Assembly: GCF_963576675.1 (NCBI RefSeq) | Contig: NC_088918.1 | Coordinates: forward strand, 37,977,501 to 38,041,500 | Source: Euphorbia lathyris | Taxonomy: Eukaryota > Streptophyta > Magnoliopsida > Malpighiales > Euphorbiaceae | Reading direction: 5' to 3' | Length of the DNA stretch: 64,000 nucleotides | Part shown: one piece after another, positions 57,048 to 64,000 of the stretch | Layout: every line of letters begins with the position of its first letter | Position numbering within the stretch: position 1 is the first letter of the stretch | Program-made: the position numbers and the translations under genes | The notes under the pieces: generated by a model | The model's input: only the letters and a program-made list of their open reading frames with translations | What the model was told of the DNA's origin: nothing | Database searches by the model: none

Positions 57048-59087
57048 ATGGCAATAAATAACACAAGTTTTCTTCCGGGAAATGAGACAACTCAAATCCT
57101 CCCAGAAGGATTGTCAATAACCAGACCCCCAGTGTTCTTTGGATCAAGTTATACATTCTGGAGAAATAGAATGAATAACTTTATCCAAGCTCATAACATG
57201 AGTGCCTGACTGGAAATAGTGAAAGGCCCCTTTGAACCTTATGAAACAGTTGAAGGAGTTAAGACTCTAAAAACTGAAGATAAGTGGTCAGAGGATGACT
57301 TGAAGAAGCTCTAGAATAACGCTTCAACTATCAATATGATTCATTATGCTCTAGATGCTGCATAGTACAATAAAAACTCGGGATGCGAATCAGCAAAGGA
57401 AATATGAGACAAGCTGGAAGTCACCTATGAAGGTACCAGCAAGGTTAAATAGTCAAATGCCAATCAGAATATAAGACTCTATGAACTCTTTGAGATGAAG
57501 GAAGGTGAAGGCATCTCTGACATGAATGCTAGATTCACCAACATCATAAATGAGCTCAAAAGAATTGGAAAATTCTTCTTAGAGGAGGAGCAAGTCAAAA
57601 AGATTCTCAAAAGCCTTACGAAGGGTTGGTAGGCAAAGAAGACAGCCATTGAAGAAGCTCAAGACTTAACGAGATATAAGTATGATGAGGTGATTGGATC
57701 CCTTCTAATTTCGAAGCCAAAGAGAAGTCAGAAGATAAGAAGCAGAAGCCAATAGTCCTTAAAACTGATTCTTCAAAAGATAGCACTACTCACGATGAAG
57801 AGATGGCAATGTTCACTTGAAAAATGAAACGGATGTTTCGGAAGAGTGATCAATACAAGAAGCCATATAGAAGGTTTGAGAGACCAAGAAGAGAACAAGG
57901 TGAAAGCAAATCTCGGAAGGACTCTTCCAAACCCATCACCTGTTTTGAATGCCATCAACCTGGACACATCAAGTCAAATTATCCAGTGCTAAAGAAGGAT
58001 AAGAAGTCTCAAAAGAAGGCTATGGTAGCCACGTGGAGTGATAGCGATGAGTCTTCCTCTTCAGAAGCTGATGATGCTGAGATAGCACGCGTTTACTTCA
58101 TGGCTAATGAGACAGAAGAGAAGAGTGTAGATGAAGCAGAACCATCAATTGCCTCTGAGAATGAAACTCAGAATCTTAAGGTAACATCTCTTCCTATCTT
58201 TAGAAAGGAAATGATAAATGCCATTTGTGATGTCTATACACTTGTTAAAAAGTGTAATAAGAAAATCAGGGCACTTAATAGAAGATGTGATGAGATTGAG
58301 GAAGTCAAACTTTTTGACATCTGACATCTCCTTCAGGACAACACTAGGTAAGATGAGAATTTAAAAATCATGCATAAGTTTGTCTTTGAAGTTTAGAAAC
58401 AATCTAAAAGCCTTCGGAATGATGTCACATCGATTCAGAGTCACTTGACTCCGAATCATTATAGCCACCATCGCCAATACTATGGAAGTAATTCTTCTAG
58501 TAGGAAAGGATGGAAATCACAGAAGAATGTCCAATGTGAATTCTATGGAAAATATGACCACATCACTAAGGATTGTTGGCATAGAAATGGCTATACAAAA
58601 CATGAAGATATCAAACCTGTCAGAACTTACCCTAGAGGACCCAAAAATACTTGGGTACCTAAGAAGATATAGGTTGTCCTAAGATGTGCACAGTAGTCGA
58701 AAATGTGGTATATTGACAGCACATGCTCAAAGTATATGGCTGGTAATGAAACTCAATTCATCACACTTTAACATAAAATAGGTGGTACTGTAAGTTTTGG
58801 AGATGAAAAGAAAGGAAGGACATTAAGCTTTAGATCCATTGGAACCAACCCTGTTATTGATGAAGTCTCCCTAGTCAGAGGCCTGAAGTTCAACCTACTG
58901 AGCGTGGCTCAGCTTTGTTACAAAGACAGAAGGTTTACTTTCGATGCCTCTGACTGTCAAATCATAGACAGTAAGACTAATTATCTAATCCTTACTGCTC
59001 CTAGGATAGATAATATTTTCATGCTGAACTTAGAAAACAAGTTTTCAAAAGAAATCTATCTTATCTCAAAGGAAGAAAATTCCAAAC
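57048..59087 (+). pseudogene. Copia copy 4: decayed gag and start of pol
   Basis: Gag starts at the ATG at 57048 (FLPGNETTQILPEG) but is broken by many stops (for example TGA near 57207 and TAG near 57313) and frameshifts. The CCHC knuckle (CFECHQPGHIKSNYP, with the last Cys lost) is at about 57938. A later segment has the RGPKNTWVPK motif followed by TAG (58670-58672), the same position as the gag-pol stop of copies 2 and 3. Protease-like WYIDSTCSKYMAG and the GAG-pre-integrase N-terminal part follow. It ends at 59087, where the LTR of copy 3 is inserted. Confidence 0.85.
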
Positions 59088-60493
59088 TGTTGAAACACCT
59101 TTCCACAAGATTTTGATTTGACAAAATCATCCATGATTAAGGGATAACTAAATTTAAGTGCTTTGATTTTATTATACTAATCTGTTTGTTCAATATTGAG
59201 TACAAATATATATATAAAGATAAGGACAGGACAATGTCAGCATGAGATGAACAGAATAAGCTAAGTGAAATGAAGGTCAGCATGGAAGCCTAAAATATCA
59301 AGCTGAGTGAAATTAACCTTAGCACCAAAAGACCAAGTCATAACAACCCAACACAAAGAGAATAAAGCTCAGCATAAGAAGCCGCGTTAACGTTCGTCTA
59401 ACAAAGCTGAGTGTATCTTCAGGACAGCATGAAAGAGTCGTTTGCTAAAGGACAATGATTACCACCCCTCTGTACCAATAATTGAAATCTTGGAAATATA
59501 CAAAAGACAGATTCCGAGATGTATGGGTCAATGGATTATTGGTAAAAGACAACTGGCACAAAAAGACAAGTCTGACGCAAGAAGACAAAGCCTGACGCCT
59601 GAAGAAAACAGAGGAAGGGAATGGCTTGAACAGTCTGAAGTTGATCAGAAGATGTTCCCTAAAAGAGCCGTTTTGGTGTTAACGGCTAAAACAATTCAAA
59701 TGATCCATCTGCAGATTTCCATCTATAAAAGGACAATCAAGAACCTTGGATCATTGCCGATCAACAAAAAGAAAAATACAAGAGAGAAAGAAACAATTTT
59801 AAAGCACTCAAATACAAGAAAGATCTTACACCAAACTTTCTATTTTGTAAATGCTAGAATGATTCTTTGTAATCTTCTAAAGTGTTCTTTACTGAAAAGA
59901 GAACAAGTGTTTATCAATTGTAATATTGAGAGTATCGTGCTGAGTGCTTGGTTGTAAGCATTCAGTGGTAGAGAAATCTAGGTGCTGGGTTGTAGCAGTT
60001 AGTAGGAGTTGAGTAGACGAATAGAGGAAGGTACTCTTGCATATTCAACTGCCTTGTAATCGGTTTGTGCTCTACCGTTAAAGAGCTCAGTATTAGATTC
60101 AAAAAGCCCGGAGGACTCTGGGGACTAGACGTAGGCAGAGAGGCCGAACCAGGATAAGTGATACTGAGTAATCTCTAAACTCTCTCTTAATATATTTATA
60201 AATTGCTTGTGTTGTTTGTTTTATTTACTCAACATATAAATTGCCTAAGCTGACCCTGAGTAAATAAGTGGTGCTGAGTTAGAAGCTGACCTCCAAGAGT
60301 GTCAATTCCTAACTTACAAGAAAACAACCTTAGTCAACATCTGACTAAAGTTGTCTTGAAACATATCTCACCAAGCTGACCAAAAGCTGAGTTCACCAAC
60401 TCATAAAAATTTATAAGTCAGCTTATCAAATTAAACATCAAAAGTTACATTAGTTCCTAACCCCCCCTTGGAACTAATCACGCGGGACCAACA
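59088..60493 (+). repeat. 5' LTR of Copia copy 3
   Basis: TGTTGAAACACC...GGGACCAACA, 1406 bp, with TATA box CTATAAAAGG at 59723-59732 and the Met-tRNA primer site TGGTATCAGAGC at 60496-60507. The 5' flank is the interrupted copy 4; CAAAC (59083-59087) is the expected 5 bp target duplication, whose partner would be right of the window. GCTGAG/GTCAGC strings are frequent. Confidence 0.87.
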
Positions 60494-60554
60494 AGTGGTA
60501 TCAGAGCCTAAGCTCACTACTCAAAGATCTAACAATCTTGAGCTGATCCCAAAA

Positions 60555-63500
60555 ATGGGTGAGAATAGCACTCGTTTCCTTCCCGAGAACCAAACAACAC
60601 AGATACTCCCTGAGGGATTATCAATCACTAGACCTCCCCTATTCTTTGGGTCAAATTATACATTCTGGAAGAATAGGATGAGGAACTTTATTCAAGCCAC
60701 AAACATGAGTGCATGGCTTGCAATTGTTCAAGGTCCACATGTGCCATACAAAACTGTTAACAATGAGAAAATTGTTAAAAGTGAAGCTGAGTGGACAGAG
60801 GATGACCTCAGAAAATTACAAAATAATGCTTCGGCTATAAATATGCTTCACTGTGCTCTAGATGCTGCAGAATACAATAAGATTTCAGGTTGTGAGTCAG
60901 CTCGGGAGATTTGGAAGAAGCTTGAAGTAACCTATGAAGGCACAAGCAAAGTTAAAGAGTCTAAAGTCAATCAGCATATGAGACTCTACGAGCTGTTTGA
61001 GATGAATGAGAATGAAGACATCTCAGAAATGAACGCAAGGTTCACAAACATTATAAACGAGCTCAAAAGGCTTGGAAAGAACTTCACTGAAGAGGAACAG
61101 GTGAAGAAAATCCTGAGAAGTCTGCCTAAGAGCTGGCAAGCAAAGAAAACAGTTGTAGAAGAAGCTCAAGACTTGACTACCTACAAATATGATGAGTTGA
61201 TCGGATCCCTGCTGACCCATGAAATTTCTATGAAAAACTTTGAAGCTAAAGAGAAAGAAAATTCAGAAGACAAGAAACAAAAGTCACTTGTCATGAAAGC
61301 TGACTCGACTGAAGCTGAGTCAACTGATGATGAGGAAATGGCTATGTTCACTAGAAAGATGAAGAAGCTGTTCAGAAGAAATGACAGAAACGGCAAAAGG
61401 TCATTAAGAAGAAGTGACAGATACAAGAAGGACAGCTCCAAGTCTGTCACATGTTTTGAGTGCCATCAAACTGGGCACATCAAGTCAAGCTGTCCCAACC
61501 TTAAGAAGGAGAAAAAGGGAAGCAAAAAGGCTATGGTAGCAACATGGAGCGATAGTGATGAGTCAACCTCATCTGAAGCTGATGCAAATGAAACAGCCAA
61601 CATATGCTTCATGGCTGACGATGCTGACCACTCCCAATCTGAGCATAATGACCTCTCTGATGAAACTGACCAGGAGGTACACACTAATGAGGTAACACCC
61701 TTACTTTTGTTTAGAAATGAGATGGTAAATGCCCTGAGTGATTTATATAAGCTAACTAAAAAATGCAATAACAAAATAAAATCACTCAGCAGGCGATGTG
61801 ACGAGATTGAAGAGGTCAAGCTGAGTGACCTCCGATATCTCCTCCAGGACAACTCAGATTTACATGCCAACATGCAAATCATGCATAAGTTTGTCACGGA
61901 GGTCCAATCTGAGTTAAAGAAACTTAGAAAGGATGTCACAACCTTACAGAGTCAAGTGAAAGGCTCAAGTAGAAATAAACCCCATGCTGAGTACGCAAGT
62001 ACTAGTCAGCATAAGTAATTCACTCAATGTGAGTGTTGTGGAAAAAGGGGGCACACAAAAGATGTGTGTTGGCATAACAAGCGGATTGTCTAATGTGACT
62101 TCTGCGGAAGAAAAGAGCATTCCACAAAAGTATGCTGGCATGCTCAACACAACAATGCTGACTATACTCAGTACAACCCTCAAAGGGTACCTTTTTGTGA
62201 CTTCTGTGGTAAGCCTGGCCACACTATAAAAGTATGTCGTCACAAGTTGAAATATGACTTTGCACCTGTTTACACTAACAAGAAAGGACCCAAAAAGAAT
62301 TGGGTACCTAAAAACGAATAGTTTAAAATGCAGGTCAGCTTGACATGCGTGGAGAAATCAAAACTTTGGTACATAGACAGCGCATGCTCAAGGCACATGA
62401 CAGGTGATGAAACACAGTTCATCACACTAGAACTCAAACGAGGTGGAAGTGTAAGCTTTAGAGACAACAAGAAGGGTAAGATAGTCGGCTCAGGTACTAT
62501 CGGTGGTAACCCAACCATTGAGTCAGTCTCCTTAGTTAAAGGTCTCAAATACAATCTACTAAGTGTAGCTCAGCTCTGCAAGAGCGGTAGAAAGGTTGTA
62601 TTTGATGATACTAAGTGTCAAATACTCGAGGGGAACACAAATGAATTGGTTTTAACTGCCCCTCGTGTAGAAAATGCATACATGCTAAATTTAGAAAAAT
62701 AGTTTTCCAAGAAGACTTGGGCATGTCAGCATGGACCTTCTCGCCAAATTAGCTAGAAAGCAATTAGTTGAGGGATTACCCAATTTAAAATTTGAAAAAG
62801 ATCAATTGTGTAAAGCTTGTCAGCAAGGCAAACAAACTAAAAAGTCACTTCAGAGCAAAAATATTGTCTCAACCAAGAGACCATTGGAATTACTACACTT
62901 GGATCTTTTCGGACCTATCCAGCCACTCAGCTTGGGAGGTAAGAAATTTTCCTTGGTCATTGTAGATGATTTCTCTCGGTATACTTGGATCATCCTGCTG
63001 AGTAGCAAAGATGAAACATTTGAGATGTTTACCACATTGATTAAAAAGCTTGAAAATGACAAAGACCTAAGAGTAGCTCACATTAGGAGCGACAATGGTG
63101 GAGAATTTAAAAACCAACAATTTGACGAATTTTGTGAAACCTATGGTATTGACCACAATTTCTCTGCTCCTAGAACACCTCAACAAAATGGAGTTGTTGA
63201 AAGGAAAAATAGAACTATTGTCGAAATAGCTAGGACAATGTTGAGTGAAAATAGGCTTCCAAAGTACTTCTGGGGAGAAGCTGTTCACACATCATGTTAC
63301 ATACTGAATAGGGCTCTAGTTAGACCTATACTTAAGAAAAACCCATATGAGCTTTGGAAAGGACGAAAGCCCAACATTGGATACTTTCGTGCCTTTGGGT
63401 GTAAATGCTTTATACTCAATACAAAAGACAATCTTGGTAAATTTGATGCTAAAGCTGACGAAGCGATCTTTTTGGGGTACTCAATAAACAGTAAAGCATA

Positions 63501-64000
63501 TAGAGTATTTAATAAAAGAACTCAGGTTGTAGAAGAGTCTGTACATGTTGAGTTCGATGAAACTGACCCTACAGGTAAGTCAGTTCAGCTCGAAGAAGAT
63601 GAACCAAGCTCAGCTTCCGCTGATCAACCAGAAGCCTCTGTGTCATCTATACAAGGGCTGACCCAAGGTAAGCAAGAAACTGAAATATCATTTGCTGACC
63701 AATCTATTCCTGTAGAGATTGAAGAAACACCTCTTCCAAACAACTCAACATTGCCCAAGGAAATAAAGATTCCAAGAGGACACACAGAAAAGTCCATCCT
63801 TGATGTTGCTAACAACAAATTGATGACCAGAGATCAGCTTAGGAAATACCTCGGCAATGTTGCCTTCGTCTCAATGCATGAACCAAAGAACTTTGCTGAT
63901 GCTGAGCAAGATGAGTATTGGATCAATGCCATGCAAGAAGAACTTGACCAATTCACCAGAAATGAGGTATGGGATCTAGTACCTAAACCTAGGAATCAAA
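60555..64000 (+). pseudogene. Copia copy 3: gag-pol, nearly full but broken
   Basis: Gag starts at the ATG at 60555 (the ORF could extend upstream but this start matches copies 1 and 2). It has UBN2-like, CCHC (CFECHQTGHIKSSC) and coiled-coil-like regions. A TAA (62016-62018) breaks the CCHC cluster. TAG 62319-62321, after WVPKNE, is the shared gag-pol stop, followed by ATG 62328 and protease (WYIDSACSRHMTGD). TAG 62700-62702 and a nearby deletion shift the frame. From about 62713 a frame is open to the window edge with the GAG-pre-integrase and integrase core (HLDLFGP, SDNGGEF, NGVVERKNR) and the start of reverse transcriptase. It is therefore not autonomous as it stands; RT and the 3' LTR are off the window. 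Confidence 0.87.

Noticed and set aside
62319..62330. Readthrough of the TMV type, or -1 frameshifting at TTTAAAA, across the gag-pol TAG
   Set aside because: The bases after TAG are TTTAAA, not the CARYYA readthrough context. The TTTAAAA heptamer is not in the frame a ribosome coming from gag would use and lies after the stop. Reinitiation or another form of suppression remains possible.

Overview
The window is nuclear DNA of a flowering plant, most likely a eudicot. The evidence is spliced GT-AG genes with plant-type products (a zinc alcohol dehydrogenase, a chloroplast-targeted membrane protein and an AIPP2-type PHD protein), an Au-type SINE, plant L1 LINEs with a DUF4283/CCHC ORF1, and Ty1/copia elements primed by initiator Met-tRNA. 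I cannot name the species. Only three ordinary genes are visible. Most of the rest is transposable elements, many nested in each other.

Layout. 1-6754: two minus-strand Copia elements of one family, with copy 1 inserted in the pol region of copy 2; copy 2 itself sits in a CACTA terminus (6755-6883). 6887-9921: a 1.5 kb Gypsy LTR/gag unit present twice in tandem. 10095-12335: a seven-exon alcohol dehydrogenase-like gene (+). 12852-16889: a five-exon chloroplast protein gene (-), convergent with it. 17.2-24.9 kb: gene-poor, AT-rich DNA holding MITEs, a decayed Gypsy element, a (CT)n tract, two LINE 3' fragments and a candidate Helitron. 25693-37700: an eleven-exon AIPP2/PAIPP2-like PHD gene (-), about 1464 aa, whose introns carry three hAT-type elements and one Mutator-type element. 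38704-44823: a nearly intact L1 LINE just upstream of that gene. 45.1-54.8 kb: a Harbinger-type MITE, a Mutator-type foldback, a Mutator-type element with long TIRs, a second LINE, another Harbinger-type MITE and a Helitron. 54884-64000: two plus-strand Copia elements of the same family as the left edge, with copy 3 inserted in the older copy 4.

The host genes show no sign of being an operon-like cluster. The AIPP2-like protein belongs to a family acting in histone-reading transcriptional repression, the ADH is a cytosolic oxidoreductase, and the small protein is plastidial. The window mainly records successive transposition: target-site duplications let several layers be ordered in time. The most unusual sequence features are an in-frame TAG at the same place between gag and pol in three diverged Copia copies; an 871 bp Mutator-type foldback; two LINE poly(A)-type insertions with clear target duplications, one being only a poly(T) tract; and a three-level nest (SINE and LINE pieces within a hAT element within an intron).
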